From Pseudonocardia asaccharolytica DSM 44247 = NBRC 16224 (GTDB lineage: Bacteria; Actinomycetota; Actinomycetes; Mycobacteriales; Pseudonocardiaceae), in NCBI RefSeq assembly GCF_000423625.1, contig NZ_AUII01000002.1, positions 62,001-126,000 of the forward strand: a stretch of DNA of 64,000 bases, read 5' to 3'. The stretch's first letter is position 1, and every line of letters starts with the position of its first letter. Below the pieces are notes generated by a model that saw nothing but the letters and a program-made list of their open reading frames with translations, was not told where the DNA came from and made no database searches. The position numbers were made by a program, and so were the translations under genes. Positions 18,008 through 26,958 of the stretch are shown here, in pieces.

Positions 18008-18877
18008 GTGAGTCATCCCGCAGGATTCCCGCAGGGCGGACCACCGCCCGGGCCCGGCCAGGCGGTGTGCGTCCGCCATCCGGACCGGCCGACCGGCCTG
18101 CGCTGCACGCGCTGCGGTCGTCCGGCCTGCCCGGAGTGCCTGCGTGAGGCCGCGGTCGGCCACCAATGTGTCGACTGCGTCGCGCCGGGCGGACGGACCG
18201 CCCGGCGCGCGACGACGGTCGCGGGCGCCGCCCTCGGCTCCCGGCCGGTCGTCGTCCCCGTGTTGATCGCGCTCAACGTCGCGGTCTTCGCGCTGACCGT
18301 GCTGCAATCGGGCAGTCTCAGCCTCAACGCCGCGGCGCCGCTGTTTCGGCAGTGGTCACTCGTCCCCGGCCTGGTCGCCCACGGCGAGTGGTGGCGGGTG
18401 CTCACGGCGGGCTTCCTGCACTACGGGCCGCTGCACCTGGTGTTCAACATGCTGGCGTTGTGGGTGATCGGCAAGGACATCGAGCTGGTGCTCGGCCGGG
18501 GCCGGTTCCTTGCCGTCTACTTCATCGCGCTACTCGGCGGCTCGGCCGCGGTGATGTTGTTCTACGCCCCCGGTGCCCAGGTGGCCGGGGCGTCCGGCGC
18601 CGTGTTCGGGCTGATGGGTGGACTCGCGGTGGTGTTGCGCCGGCTGCGCGTTCCCGCGGGGCAGGTGATCGGCCTGATCGTGGTCAACGTCGTGATCAGC
18701 GTCGTGTTGCCCGGCGTCTCGCTCATCGGGCATCTCGGTGGTCTCGTCGTGGGTGCCGCGGCCACGGCGGCCCTGGTCTACGCGCCGGCGCGCAACCGGG
18801 TGCCGGCGCAGATCGGCGCGCTCGTCGGGCTGACCATCCTGGTGCTGGCCGCCATCGCGGCGCCCGCCCTGGCCTGA
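18008..18877 (+). CDS. Rhomboid family intramembrane serine protease with N-terminal zinc ribbon
   Basis: Residues 20-60 form a B-box-like zinc-binding segment: CVRHPDRPTGLRCTRCGRPA followed by CPECLREAAVGHQCVDC. About six membrane helices follow. The catalytic Ser lies in GASGAVFGLMGG, the His in LIGHLGGLVVG, and an HLVFNMLALWVIG motif belongs to the conserved loop and helix 2. Rhomboids cleave membrane proteins within the bilayer, and the zinc ribbon is common in actinobacterial members. The gene starts 23 bases after ppiA and is probably co-transcribed with it. A perfect hairpin follows the stop. Confidence 0.92.
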   Translation: MSHPAGFPQGGPPPGPGQAVCVRHPDRPTGLRCTRCGRPACPECLREAAVGHQCVDCVAPGGRTARRATTVAGAALGSRPVVVPVLIALNVAVFALTVLQSGSLSLNAAAPLFRQWSLVPGLVAHGEWWRVLTAGFLHYGPLHLVFNMLALWVIGKDIELVLGRGRFLAVYFIALLGGSAAVMLFYAPGAQVAGASGAVFGLMGGLAVVLRRLRVPAGQVIGLIVVNVVISVVLPGVSLIGHLGGLVVGAAATAALVYAPARNRVPAQIGALVGLTILVLAAIAAPALA

Positions 18878-18900
18878 TCGGTCCCGGACGGCTCAGCAGC

Positions 18901-18932
18901 CGGGGACGTCGACCATGGCCGACGTCCCCGGC
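18901..18932 (+). terminator. Perfect 12-bp hairpin after the rhomboid gene
   Basis: CCGGGGACGTCG, an 8-base loop, then CGACGTCCCCGG. It lies 23 bases beyond the rhomboid stop codon and has no T-tract. The remainder of 18933-19117 shows no gene. Confidence 0.6.
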
Positions 18933-19117
18933 CGCCTCGCCGATTCACGTGGTTACTCCGGGGTCCCGCATCCACATCCGGTGGAACAACCATCGGTCCC
19001 GCGCATCGGCGACCTTCCCATTCGTGACTCCCTTCGATGGCCTCGACGTCAGATCGATGCTAGAAAACCGTTTCGGCCCACACGATCCCCCGAGAGACGG
19101 GGAGCGATCACGCTGCG

Positions 19118-19564
19118 TCAGCGGTTCTGCGACGCGCGGGTGAGTACCTCTGCGACGTCGTCCGGATCGTCGCCGAGATCGAGCCGACCGAACACCAGCA
19201 GGCGATCACGCCCGTTCTCATCGATCACATCGATCTCGAGCATCCCCACCTCGCGACCCAACCGGTGGATACGCATCACCCTGATCCCGGAAACCCGCTG
19301 CCACGGATGGTGCTTCGCCCCCGAGAGCCCGCGGACGGTCACGCCCGCGGCGTCGGCGGCGAGCCGCGGCCGGGCGAGGGTGCCGAACACCGCGGCGACG
19401 AACAGGAGCACCGCGGCGACGCCGATGAGCAGCCGGCCTGCGGGGTCGGCACCACCGCTGATGAGCAGCGCACACCACGTCGCGGCGCCGGCCGCACCGG
19501 CCCACGCCAGACCGACGAGCGCCGCCGGCGGACTCCACCGGATCAGGTCGACCTGGTCGGTCAC
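19118..19564 (-). CDS. PH-domain membrane protein (Rv0010c-like)
   Basis: The 148-residue protein has two N-terminal membrane helices (AALVGLAWAGAAGAATWCAL and LLIGVAAVLLFVAAVFGTLA). A bacterial PH (DUF2581/bPH_6-type) domain follows, with AADAAGVTVRGLSG, WQRVSGIRVMRI and DLGDDPDDVAEVLTRA. Its place directly next to crgA on the same strand matches Rv0010c in Mycobacterium tuberculosis. The function is unknown, but the gene's conserved place in the division gene block suggests an envelope role. Confidence 0.8.
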   Translation of the reverse strand: MTDQVDLIRWSPPAALVGLAWAGAAGAATWCALLISGGADPAGRLLIGVAAVLLFVAAVFGTLARPRLAADAAGVTVRGLSGAKHHPWQRVSGIRVMRIHRLGREVGMLEIDVIDENGRDRLLVFGRLDLGDDPDDVAEVLTRASQNR

Positions 19565-19579
19565 GGTGGCTGTGTGTTG

Positions 19580-19601
19580 CTATCCACAGCGGTTATCCAC
19601 A
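19580..19601 (+). promoter_or_regulatory. Two DnaA-box-like 9-mers
   Basis: CTATCCACA (19580-19588) and TTATCCACA (19593-19601) lie in the 71-base gap between the PH-domain gene and crgA. The second equals the classical DnaA-box consensus. Only two copies are present, so this is not an origin. It may be a DnaA-controlled promoter element in a block known to lie near oriC in relatives. DnaA binding is inferred from the motif alone. Confidence 0.4.
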
Positions 19602-19635
19602 CTGGGGATGGCCTACATGAGTGTTTTTCCCCTGT

Positions 19636-19905
19636 TCACCGCCACCTCATTGTCATCAGCAGGCCGACGACGATGAGGGAGAAGCCGATGAGGAAGTTCC
19701 AGGAGCCCAGGGCCGCCATGAAGCCGATCGTGTGACCGGCCAGATAGTTCACGACGAGCCAGACCAGGCCCAGGAGCATGAGCCCGAGCATGACGACGAC
19801 GTACACCGGATGTGTCGGAGCCGTCGCGCGGGCAGCCTGTGGACTGTGCCGATCGGCGGGCGGCGGCGTGTACGCGGCCTTCTTGCGGACCTTGGACTTG
19901 GGCAT
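19636..19905 (-). CDS. crgA: Cell division protein CrgA
   Basis: The 89-residue protein begins [15 protein letters not shown], the conserved CrgA N-terminus. It has two membrane helices ([22 protein letters not shown] and the second around [16 protein letters not shown]). In relatives CrgA recruits or stabilises FtsZ, FtsI and other septal proteins at the division site. The start at ATG 19905 fits the family length, and the position matches Rv0011c. The DUF881 gene that follows crgA in mycobacteria (Rv0012) is not present here. Confidence 0.95.
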   Translation of the reverse strand: MPKSKVRKKAAYTPPPADRHSPQAARATAPTHPVYVVVMLGLMLLGLVWLVVNYLAGHTIGFMAALGSWNFLIGFSLIVVGLLMTMRWR

Positions 19906-20017
19906 CGAGACCTCGCCTGACGGTTGTGCTCGGCCGGGCATATGCCCCGGCGTCTGGGACCACCGTAGCCCGGCCGTCCGCGCGGCCGCGCCCGGCACGG
20001 GAGGTGGGCGTGGGCCG

Positions 20018-20039
20018 GAGCGGGAGAAACCGCCCGCTC
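20018..20039 (-). terminator. Hairpin at the end of the fhaA-pabA operon
   Basis: On the minus strand GAGCGGG and CCCGCTC form a 7-bp stem around an 8-base loop (cggtttct). The hairpin begins within the pabA stop codon. It is the only terminator-like structure at the 3' end of the long operon. Confidence 0.45.
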
Positions 20040-20673
20040 AGAGCCCCACGCTGAGGGCGGCGACCTCAGCGGTCAGTTCGGCGACGACCGGCTCGGGGAC
20101 GGCATGCCCCGCGCTCGCCATCCAGTTCGCCAGCAGCCGGTGCCCACCGTGGGTGAGCACGGACTCCGGATGGAACTGCACGCCCTCCAGCGGCAGGTCG
20201 CGATGCCGGATAGCCATGATCAGCCCGCTCTCCGTGCGACCCGTGACCTCGAGCTCCGACGGTAGCGAGTCGGGCCGGATGGCCAGCGAGTGATACCGGG
20301 TCGCGATGAACGGGCTGGGCAGGCCGCGCAGCACGCCCACGCCGTCGTGGTGTACCAGCGAGGTCTTGCCGTGCAGCAGCTCCGGGGCTCGCTCCACGAC
20401 GCCACCCCAGGCCACCGCGATCGACTGGTGCCCCAGACACACCCCGAGCACCGGAAGGTTCTGCTCGCCGCCTCGCCGGATGATCTCGATGCTGCGCCCG
20501 GCTCGCTCCGGCGTACCGGGTCCCGGGCTGACGAGCACCCCGTCGACCGTGCCGAGCTCGTCGAGCTCCACCTCGTCGTTGCGTCGGACGATCGTCTCCG
20601 CGCCGAGTTGGGCGAGGTACTGGACCAGGTTGTAGACGAAGCTGTCGTAGTTGTCGACCACCAGGACGCGCAT
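20038..20673 (-). CDS. pabA: Glutamine amidotransferase, aminodeoxychorismate/anthranilate synthase component II
   Basis: The 211-residue class I glutamine amidotransferase has VLVVDNYDSFVYNLVQYLAQ at the start, the nucleophile in VLGVCLGHQSIAVAWGG, and the His-Glu pair in VQFHPESVLTHGG. It releases ammonia from glutamine for chorismate amination, feeding folate (PabA) or tryptophan (TrpG) synthesis. The counterpart at the same place in Mycobacterium is called trpG (Rv0013), and one subunit often serves both pathways. The start codon overlaps the pknB stop by one base, so the gene is coupled to pknB. Confidence 0.92.
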   Translation of the reverse strand: MRVLVVDNYDSFVYNLVQYLAQLGAETIVRRNDEVELDELGTVDGVLVSPGPGTPERAGRSIEIIRRGGEQNLPVLGVCLGHQSIAVAWGGVVERAPELLHGKTSLVHHDGVGVLRGLPSPFIATRYHSLAIRPDSLPSELEVTGRTESGLIMAIRHRDLPLEGVQFHPESVLTHGGHRLLANWMASAGHAVPEPVVAELTAEVAALSVGL

Positions 20674-22616
20674 CAGTTCTCCCCGTCCCTTCCGCCATTG
20701 CCGAACACCCCGCCCGTGAACTGGCCGACGGTCAGCACGACGGGCTTGTTCGGGTCGGCGGTCTGCCCTGCCGACGGGTTCTGTGCGATCACCCGGTTGT
20801 CCTGGCTGCGGTCGGCTACCGGCTGGCCGCGCAGGACGGCCTGGTAGCCCGCGTCGGCGAGCTCCTGGGCCGCGTCCTGTGCCTTCATCCCGACCACGTC
20901 GGGCACCGGTTCGGAGTTCTGGTTGCCCTTCGAGACCTGCAAGGTGACCGTGCTGCCCTTCGGCGCCCGGGTCCCCGCGGACGGGCTGGTGCCGACGACC
21001 GTGCCGGCCTCGTTGCCGCCGTCCACCTCAGTGACCTTGACGTCGAATCCCGCCTTCTCCAGCGCGTCCTTCGCGCTGGACTCGTCCTGCCCGGTCACAT
21101 CCGGCACCGCGACCGTGGTCTGCTGCTTACCGACGACCACGGCGACCGCGCTGCCGCCGGGTGCGGTCTCCCCGGGCCCGGGGGTGGTGGAGATGATCCG
21201 ACCGATCAGCGAGGAGTCGGCGGTCTCCGCCTCGGTCTGCTCACCGAGCCGCAGCCCCTGGCCGATGAGGGTGCGTTGGGCGTCGGAGACCGTGCTTCCC
21301 TTCAGCTGCGGCACGGTGACCTGGGCCGGTCCCTTGCCGACGAAGATGCGTACCGCGCTGTTCTCCGGGACCTCGCTGTGGGCGGCGGGATCGGTGCGCA
21401 CGACCTTGCCGATGTCATCGGGCGAGGATTCGGCCTCCTGCATATCGGGCCGTAGATCGGCCATGATCATCGCCGTCCGGGCCGCCTCCTGCTGCTGGCC
21501 GATGACGCTGGGCACGGTCACCTGCCTGGGCTGCGCCGGCCCGCCGAGCAGCTGGTAGCCGACGAAGGCGACGAGCCCGAGCACCAGCGCGATCCCGGCC
21601 CCGATGGCGATCTTGCGCCCGGTTCGCCGGGGCGGCTCCTCGTCCTGCCAGACGGGCACGGCCGACGGCGGCAGCGTGTGCCGGCCGCCCGAACCGCCGG
21701 GGTTGATCCGCCGGGTGGGGCTCGCGGCGAGCAGCGCGGTGCGCTCGTCGTCGCTCATCACCATCGGTGCCAGCGGGCGCTGACCGTTGCGCACCCGCAG
21801 CAGGTCGCTGCGCATCTCGGCGGCGGACTGGTAGCGGTTGGCCGGGTTCTTGCTCAGCGCCTTGAGCACGATGGCGTCGAGCTCCGGGGGGATCTGCGGG
21901 TTGAGCGCGGACGGCCGCTTCGGATCCTCCCGGACGTGCTGGTAGGCCACCGCGACCGGGGAGTCGCCGGTGAACGGCGGCTCCCCGGTGAGCAGCTCGA
22001 ACAGCACGCAACCGGCCGCGTAGACGTCGCTGCGGGCGTCGACGGCCTCCCCGCGGGCCTGCTCCGGGGACAGGTACTGGGCCGTCCCGATGACCGCGGC
22101 GGTCTGCGTGACGTTCTGGCCCTCGCCCAGGGCACGGGCGATGCCGAAGTCCATCACCTTCACCGCACCCGCGCGGTTGATCATGATGTTGGCCGGTTTG
22201 ACGTCCCGGTGGATGATGCTGTGCCGGTGGCTGAAGTCGAGCGCCGCGCAGACGTCGGCCATCACCTCGATGACCCGCTCCTGCGTCATCGGGCCCTGCG
22301 TCTTGACGATCTCGCGCAGGGTCTGCCCGTCGACGTACTCCATCACGATGTAGGGCAGCGGGCCGAATTCGCTGGACACCTCGCCGGTGTCGTACACGGC
22401 GACGATGGCCGGATGGTTGAGCGCGGCGGCGTTCTGTGCCTCCCGCCGGAACCGCAGTTGGAACTGCGGGTCGCGGGCCAGGTCGGCGCGCAGCACCTTC
22501 ACTGCGACGTCACGGCCCAGCCGTGTGTCGGTACCGCGGTGAACCTCGGACATGCCGCCATATCCGAGCGTTTCGCCCAGCTCGTATCGCTCGGACAGCA
22601 GTCGGGGGGTCGTCAT
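20673..22616 (-). CDS. pknB: Serine/threonine protein kinase PknB with PASTA repeats
   Basis: The 647-residue kinase has a glycine-rich loop (GETLGYGGMSEVHRG), the catalytic Lys40 in VAVKVLRADL, HRDVKPANIMI and DFGIARALG in the first 280 residues, then a juxtamembrane linker. One membrane helix (AIGAGIALVLGLVAFVGYQL) follows. Four extracellular PASTA repeats then bind muropeptide/lipid II, as shown for the family; VTVPSVIGQ, VTVPQLKG, VAVPDVTGQ and EPVPDVVGM mark their starts. It senses wall precursors and phosphorylates growth and division proteins. It ends the kinase block and overlaps pabA. Confidence 0.96.
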   Translation of the reverse strand: MTTPRLLSERYELGETLGYGGMSEVHRGTDTRLGRDVAVKVLRADLARDPQFQLRFRREAQNAAALNHPAIVAVYDTGEVSSEFGPLPYIVMEYVDGQTLREIVKTQGPMTQERVIEVMADVCAALDFSHRHSIIHRDVKPANIMINRAGAVKVMDFGIARALGEGQNVTQTAAVIGTAQYLSPEQARGEAVDARSDVYAAGCVLFELLTGEPPFTGDSPVAVAYQHVREDPKRPSALNPQIPPELDAIVLKALSKNPANRYQSAAEMRSDLLRVRNGQRPLAPMVMSDDERTALLAASPTRRINPGGSGGRHTLPPSAVPVWQDEEPPRRTGRKIAIGAGIALVLGLVAFVGYQLLGGPAQPRQVTVPSVIGQQQEAARTAMIMADLRPDMQEAESSPDDIGKVVRTDPAAHSEVPENSAVRIFVGKGPAQVTVPQLKGSTVSDAQRTLIGQGLRLGEQTEAETADSSLIGRIISTTPGPGETAPGGSAVAVVVGKQQTTVAVPDVTGQDESSAKDALEKAGFDVKVTEVDGGNEAGTVVGTSPSAGTRAPKGSTVTLQVSKGNQNSEPVPDVVGMKAQDAAQELADAGYQAVLRGQPVADRSQDNRVIAQNPSAGQTADPNKPVVLTVGQFTGGVFGNGGRDGEN

Positions 22617-22724
22617 GGGTGCCGATTCCTGGGGAGTGTCATGGGTCAGGTCATCATGCCGGGCGGTACCGCCCGTTGGCCTGTCGTCCTGACGGAGCAG
22701 CGCCGGGACGCCGGTTGTGCGGGT

Positions 22725-24017
22725 TCACCGGACCCTCCATGGCTCGATCGTCGCGACGAATGGCGGCCGAACCGCCCGACCGGCCAAGACGTCCTCCTGG
22801 CTCGACACCGTACCGGTAGCTGCATCGGACGACGGGTGCGCTGCCGGGTCGGATGCGAACAGACCGGGCACCACGAGCACGGCCAGCACCAGGGCGGCCA
22901 AGGTGAGGATGAGAAACAGCACGAGCAGCAGCGAGCGGCTCGGCCCGGCGGTGGGCTGCAGGGAGAGCGGCTCGGTCGGCAGCACCGTCCGGGTCTCGCC
23001 GGTTCCGTCCGGACGCACCGGTGCGACCGCGGCCGGACCGGAACCGGTCGTCGAGCCGGGGCCGGACACGGCGATGGGTTCGGAACCGCTGTCGGGCCCG
23101 GTCACGGCGGTCGCTCCGGTTCCCCTCGCCCCGGGCATCGGCACGTCCGACGGCATCCCGGACGGCCGGGGCACCCGTTCGCCGCGCCGCACCGCGGCCA
23201 CCGCGGCGGCGAACTCGCCTCCGTCGGCGTAGCGATGACCGGGGTTCTTCACCAGCACCGCGTTGACCAGCTCGCGGATCCGGACGGGCACCTCGTCCGC
23301 CAGGGCCGGCGGCGTGTCGCGGACCTGCATCATCGCGACGGCCACGGCGCTCTCGGCGCGGAACGGCCGGTGGCCCGCGAGGCATTCGTAGGTCACGATG
23401 CCGAGCGAGTAGACATCCCCGGCGGGACCGGCCTCGCCGCCGCTGGCCTGTTCGGGCGCGATGTAGTGCGCGGTGCCCATGACCATGCCCGAGCGGGTCA
23501 CCGGGACCGCGTCGGCGGCCTTCGCGATGCCGAAGTCGGTGAGCTTCACCAGCCCATCGGTGCGCAGAAGGATGTTGCCGGGCTTGACATCGCGGTGGAC
23601 GAAACCGCGCTCGTGCGCGGCCTGCAGCGCGCGGGCCGCCTGTTCGACGATCTGCAGCGTCTCGTCGGGGTCGATCGGGCCGCGACCGATCAGGGAGGAC
23701 AGCGGCTCGCCGCGGACGAGCTCCATGACCAGGTAGGCGGTCCGTCCGGCGCCGCCGACCAGGCTGTCGTCCTCGCCGTAGTCGTGCACCGCGGCGATGC
23801 CGGAGTGATCGAGCGAGGCCACGGTGCGGGCCTCGATGCGGAACCGGTGCAGGAACTCCGGGTCGTCGGACAGCTCCGGCCGGAGCACCTTCACCGCGAC
23901 GCTGCGACCGAGCCGGTTGTCCGAGGCCTCCCAGACCTCACCCATGCCGCCGATCGCGATGCGCCGGTCGAGCTGGTAACGGTCGGCGATGAGCTGACCG
24001 GCCGCGAGCACCGTCAT
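22725..24017 (-). CDS. pknA: Serine/threonine protein kinase PknA
   Basis: The 430-residue kinase has [13 protein letters not shown] (Gly loop), [21 protein letters not shown] and DFGIAKA. The kinase domain covers about residues 12-275. A Pro/Gly/Ser/Thr-rich linker and a membrane helix near residue 365 ([21 protein letters not shown]) follow, with a short outer tail. In relatives PknA phosphorylates FtsZ, Wag31 and other polar growth proteins together with PknB. Its ATG overlaps the pbpA stop (ATGA). A 107-base gap separates it from pknB. Confidence 0.95.
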   Translation of the reverse strand: MTVLAAGQLIADRYQLDRRIAIGGMGEVWEASDNRLGRSVAVKVLRPELSDDPEFLHRFRIEARTVASLDHSGIAAVHDYGEDDSLVGGAGRTAYLVMELVRGEPLSSLIGRGPIDPDETLQIVEQAARALQAAHERGFVHRDVKPGNILLRTDGLVKLTDFGIAKAADAVPVTRSGMVMGTAHYIAPEQASGGEAGPAGDVYSLGIVTYECLAGHRPFRAESAVAVAMMQVRDTPPALADEVPVRIRELVNAVLVKNPGHRYADGGEFAAAVAAVRRGERVPRPSGMPSDVPMPGARGTGATAVTGPDSGSEPIAVSGPGSTTGSGPAAVAPVRPDGTGETRTVLPTEPLSLQPTAGPSRSLLLVLFLILTLAALVLAVLVVPGLFASDPAAHPSSDAATGTVSSQEDVLAGRAVRPPFVATIEPWRVR

Positions 24018-25483
24018 CGGCCCGTCCGCAGCGCCTCGGCGATCACCGCTCGTCCGATCGGAGCGGCGACCGAACCGCCGGTGGCCTCGAGCGAGCGGTC
24101 ACCGCCGTCCTCGACCAGCACCGCCACCGCGACCTGCGGGTTCGAGGCCGGGGCGAAGGCGACGTACCAGGCGTGCGGCGGGGTGTTCTTCGGGTCGCTG
24201 CCGTGTTCGGCGGTCCCGGTCTTCGAGGCGATCTGGACGCCGGTGATCTTGCCGCCACCCTGGGTCCGGTTCTCCGACCCGATCATCATGTCGGTGATCG
24301 TCGACGCGACGCTCGCCGGAACGGCGCGCCCGATCCGGTCCACGGAGGTCGTGTCGATCGTGTCGAGCTCCGGCCCCTGGATCTCCTTGACCAGGTGCGG
24401 CACCATCAGCTGCCCGCCGTTGGCGATCGCCGCGACGACCATCGCGTTCTGCAGCGGGGTCAGCCGCACGTCGCGCTGGCCGATGCCCGACTGCTGCAGC
24501 GCGGCGGTGTCCGGGATGGCACCGATGGACGACGGCACCACCGGCATCGGCACCGTGAGGCTGGAGCTGCCGATGCCGAATGCCTCGGCCTGCGTGCGCA
24601 GCACGTCCTCGCCGAGGTTCCCGGCCAGCTCGGCGAAGGCGGTGTTGCAGGAGCGGGCGAGCGCCTCGCGCAACGACGCGGTTGCCGCCGTCCCGCAGGG
24701 CGTGCCCGCGAAGTTCTGCAGCGTCGTGTTCGTGCCGGTCAACGTCAGGCTCGAGGCCGCGGTGAGCTGGCTGTCCGGGGTGTAGCCGTGCTGCAGGGCG
24801 GCGGCCACGTCGATCAGCTTGAACGTCGAGCCCGGGGGGTAGGTCTCGGAGATCGCCCGGTTGGTGAGCACCGGTGGGGCGGCCTTGTTGAGCTTCGTCC
24901 AGGTGTCCTTCTGGGTCGCCGAATTGTGGCTGGCCAGCGGGTTCGGGTCGAACGACGGGGTCGAGACCATCGCCATTATCTCGCCGGTCTGCGGTTCGAG
25001 CGCGACGACGGCACCGGCGAAGCCCTTGTCCGCCATCGCCTTGTAGGCCCGCTGCTGCACCGAGGGCTTGAGCGTGAGCACGACGTTCCCGCCGCTGGGG
25101 TCGCGCCCGGTGATGAGGTCGGACAGCCGGCGGGCGAAGAGCCGGTCGTCGCTGCCGTTGAGCACCGGGTCGGCCGCCCGCTCGAGCCCGCTGGAGCTGT
25201 AGATCACCGAGTAGTAGCCGGTCACCGTCGCGAACACCGGACCGTCGGGGTACTCGCGCTGGTAGCGCAGCCGGTCGTCGGTTGCCGTGCTGTCGGCCAG
25301 TACCTGGCCGCCCGCGCTGATCTGGCCGCGTTTGCGGGCGTACTCGGCGAGCAGCACGCGCTGGTTGCGGGGATCGCTGCGGTAGTCGTCCGCCTTGACG
25401 ACCTGGACATAGGTCAGGTTGGCGAGCAACATCACGATCATGGCCATCACGGCGATGGCGATGCGGCGGACGGGTGTGTTCAC
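24014..25483 (-). CDS. pbpA: Class B penicillin-binding protein PbpA
   Basis: The 489-residue protein has an N-terminal membrane anchor ([22 protein letters not shown]) and a transpeptidase domain with all three active-site motifs: STFK near residue 220 ([13 protein letters not shown]), SCN ([15 protein letters not shown]) and KTG ([12 protein letters not shown]). It cross-links peptidoglycan outside the membrane and is required for division and cell length in mycobacteria. It is coupled to rodA/ftsW upstream and pknA downstream by ATGA overlaps, matching Rv0016c. Confidence 0.95.
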   Translation of the reverse strand: MNTPVRRIAIAVMAMIVMLLANLTYVQVVKADDYRSDPRNQRVLLAEYARKRGQISAGGQVLADSTATDDRLRYQREYPDGPVFATVTGYYSVIYSSSGLERAADPVLNGSDDRLFARRLSDLITGRDPSGGNVVLTLKPSVQQRAYKAMADKGFAGAVVALEPQTGEIMAMVSTPSFDPNPLASHNSATQKDTWTKLNKAAPPVLTNRAISETYPPGSTFKLIDVAAALQHGYTPDSQLTAASSLTLTGTNTTLQNFAGTPCGTAATASLREALARSCNTAFAELAGNLGEDVLRTQAEAFGIGSSSLTVPMPVVPSSIGAIPDTAALQQSGIGQRDVRLTPLQNAMVVAAIANGGQLMVPHLVKEIQGPELDTIDTTSVDRIGRAVPASVASTITDMMIGSENRTQGGGKITGVQIASKTGTAEHGSDPKNTPPHAWYVAFAPASNPQVAVAVLVEDGGDRSLEATGGSVAAPIGRAVIAEALRTGR

Positions 25484-26958
25484 GGGCGACCCGCCTGGCC
25501 GGATGCCGGGCGCTGCACGAGCTCGGTGCTGGCCTCGGCGAGCGGGGGCTGCGGGTGGGCCGGGCGTCGGGTCAGCGGCGCGCGGGCGGCGTTGGAGATC
25601 CGCAGCAGCAACGCGACGAGCGCGTAGTTCGCGACCAGCGAGGACCCTCCGTAGGACAGGAACGGCAGCGTCAGCCCGGTCAGCGGGATCAGCTTGGTGA
25701 CCCCGCCGATGACCACGAAGATCTGCATCGCCATCGCGAACGAGAGCCCGGTGGCCAGCAGCTTGCCGAAGCTGTCGCGGACCGCGAGCGCGCTGCGCAG
25801 GCCACGGGTGATCAGCACCAGGTACACGATGAGGATCGCGGCCAGCCCGATCAGGCCCAGCTCCTCACCGAGCGAGGACCAGATGAAGTCGCTTTCGGCG
25901 TACGGCACGAGGTCGGGCCGTCCGGCGCCGAGCCCGGTGCCGCCGACGCCGCCGGTCCCCAGGCCGAACAGGGCCTGCCCGATCTGGTAGCCGGAGCCGC
26001 TGAAGTCGGCGAACGGGTCCAGCCAGATCTGCACCCGGACCCGGACGTGGTTGAAGAGGTTGTAGGCGATGACGCTTCCGGCCACGAAGAAGCTCAGCCC
26101 GATGATGAGCCACGACACCCGCTCCGTGGCCGCGTAGAGCAGGACGAGCACGATACCGAAGAACAGCAGCGAGGTGCCGAGGTCGCGCTCGAACACGAGC
26201 ACCCCGACCGAGAGCCCCCACGCCACCAGCAGCGGCGCCAGGTCGCGCGCCCTCGGCAGTTCCATCCCGAGGACGCGCCGGCCCGCGGTGCTGAACAGCT
26301 CGCGCTTCTGCACGAGGAAGGCCGCGAAGAACACGATCAGCAGGATTTTGGCGAACTCGCCGGGCTGGAGGCCGACCCCGCCGAAGCGGATCCACAACTT
26401 CGCGCCGTTGACCTCCGAGATCGACGAGGGCAGCAGGCCGGGCAGCGCGAGCAGGATCAGCCCGGCGAACCCGGCGGTGTAGGCGTATCGGGACAGCACC
26501 CGGTGGTCGCGGACGATCGCGAGCACCGCCACGAACAGGGCCAGCCCGATCGTCGTCCAGGCGACCTGCCGGCCGAGCAACGCGCTCGGCGCGTCCGAAC
26601 CGAGCAGCGCGGCCCGGTCGCTGGAGGCCAGGTCGAGCCGGTGGATCATCACCAGCCCGAGCCCGTTGAGCAGCGCCACCGAGGGCAGGATCAGCGGGTC
26701 GGCATAGGGCGCCCAGCGGCGCACCGCGAGATGCGCGGCGGTGAACAGGCCCAGATACGCGGCGCCGACGTAGAGCAGCGCCCGAGTGAGCTCCTGCTCC
26801 TGGTTCGCCTCGACCAGGGCGAGTGCCCCGGTCACGAGCACCGCGGCGAAGGCGAGCAACACGAGTTCGATCCCGCGCCCGGTCGGGAGCGGGGACGGGG
26901 CGGGTGTGTCCGGCGCCTGCGCTTGGGCGCTTCCGACACTGTTTCCGGGGGCCGCCAT
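25480..26958 (-). CDS. rodA: SEDS glycosyltransferase RodA/FtsW
   Basis: Starting at ATG 26958 the protein has 492 residues and at least ten membrane helices. SEDS-family motifs are present: KLWIRFGGVGLQPGEFAKIL, FERDLGTSLLFFGIVLVLLY and IPLTGLTLPFLSYGGSSLVA. SEDS proteins polymerise lipid II and pair with a class B PBP; the adjacent pbpA is the natural partner. The gene matches Rv0017c in position. The start is chosen at the ATG that overlaps the pstP stop (ATGA); longer upstream frames are extensions into pstP. Confidence 0.94.
   Translation of the reverse strand: MAAPGNSVGSAQAQAPDTPAPSPLPTGRGIELVLLAFAAVLVTGALALVEANQEQELTRALLYVGAAYLGLFTAAHLAVRRWAPYADPLILPSVALLNGLGLVMIHRLDLASSDRAALLGSDAPSALLGRQVAWTTIGLALFVAVLAIVRDHRVLSRYAYTAGFAGLILLALPGLLPSSISEVNGAKLWIRFGGVGLQPGEFAKILLIVFFAAFLVQKRELFSTAGRRVLGMELPRARDLAPLLVAWGLSVGVLVFERDLGTSLLFFGIVLVLLYAATERVSWLIIGLSFFVAGSVIAYNLFNHVRVRVQIWLDPFADFSGSGYQIGQALFGLGTGGVGGTGLGAGRPDLVPYAESDFIWSSLGEELGLIGLAAILIVYLVLITRGLRSALAVRDSFGKLLATGLSFAMAMQIFVVIGGVTKLIPLTGLTLPFLSYGGSSLVANYALVALLLRISNAARAPLTRRPAHPQPPLAEASTELVQRPASGQAGRP

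Noticed and set aside
19580..19601. Chromosomal origin of replication
   Set aside because: Only two DnaA-box-like sites occur in a 71-base gap, without an AT-rich region or dnaA/dnaN genes.
21678..24785. A 1035-residue open frame on the plus strand opposite pknB, pknA and pbpA
   Set aside because: It is the mirror of real genes with strong domain evidence, has a low-complexity His/Arg/Gly-rich translation and no recognisable motifs. Long antisense frames are expected at this GC content.
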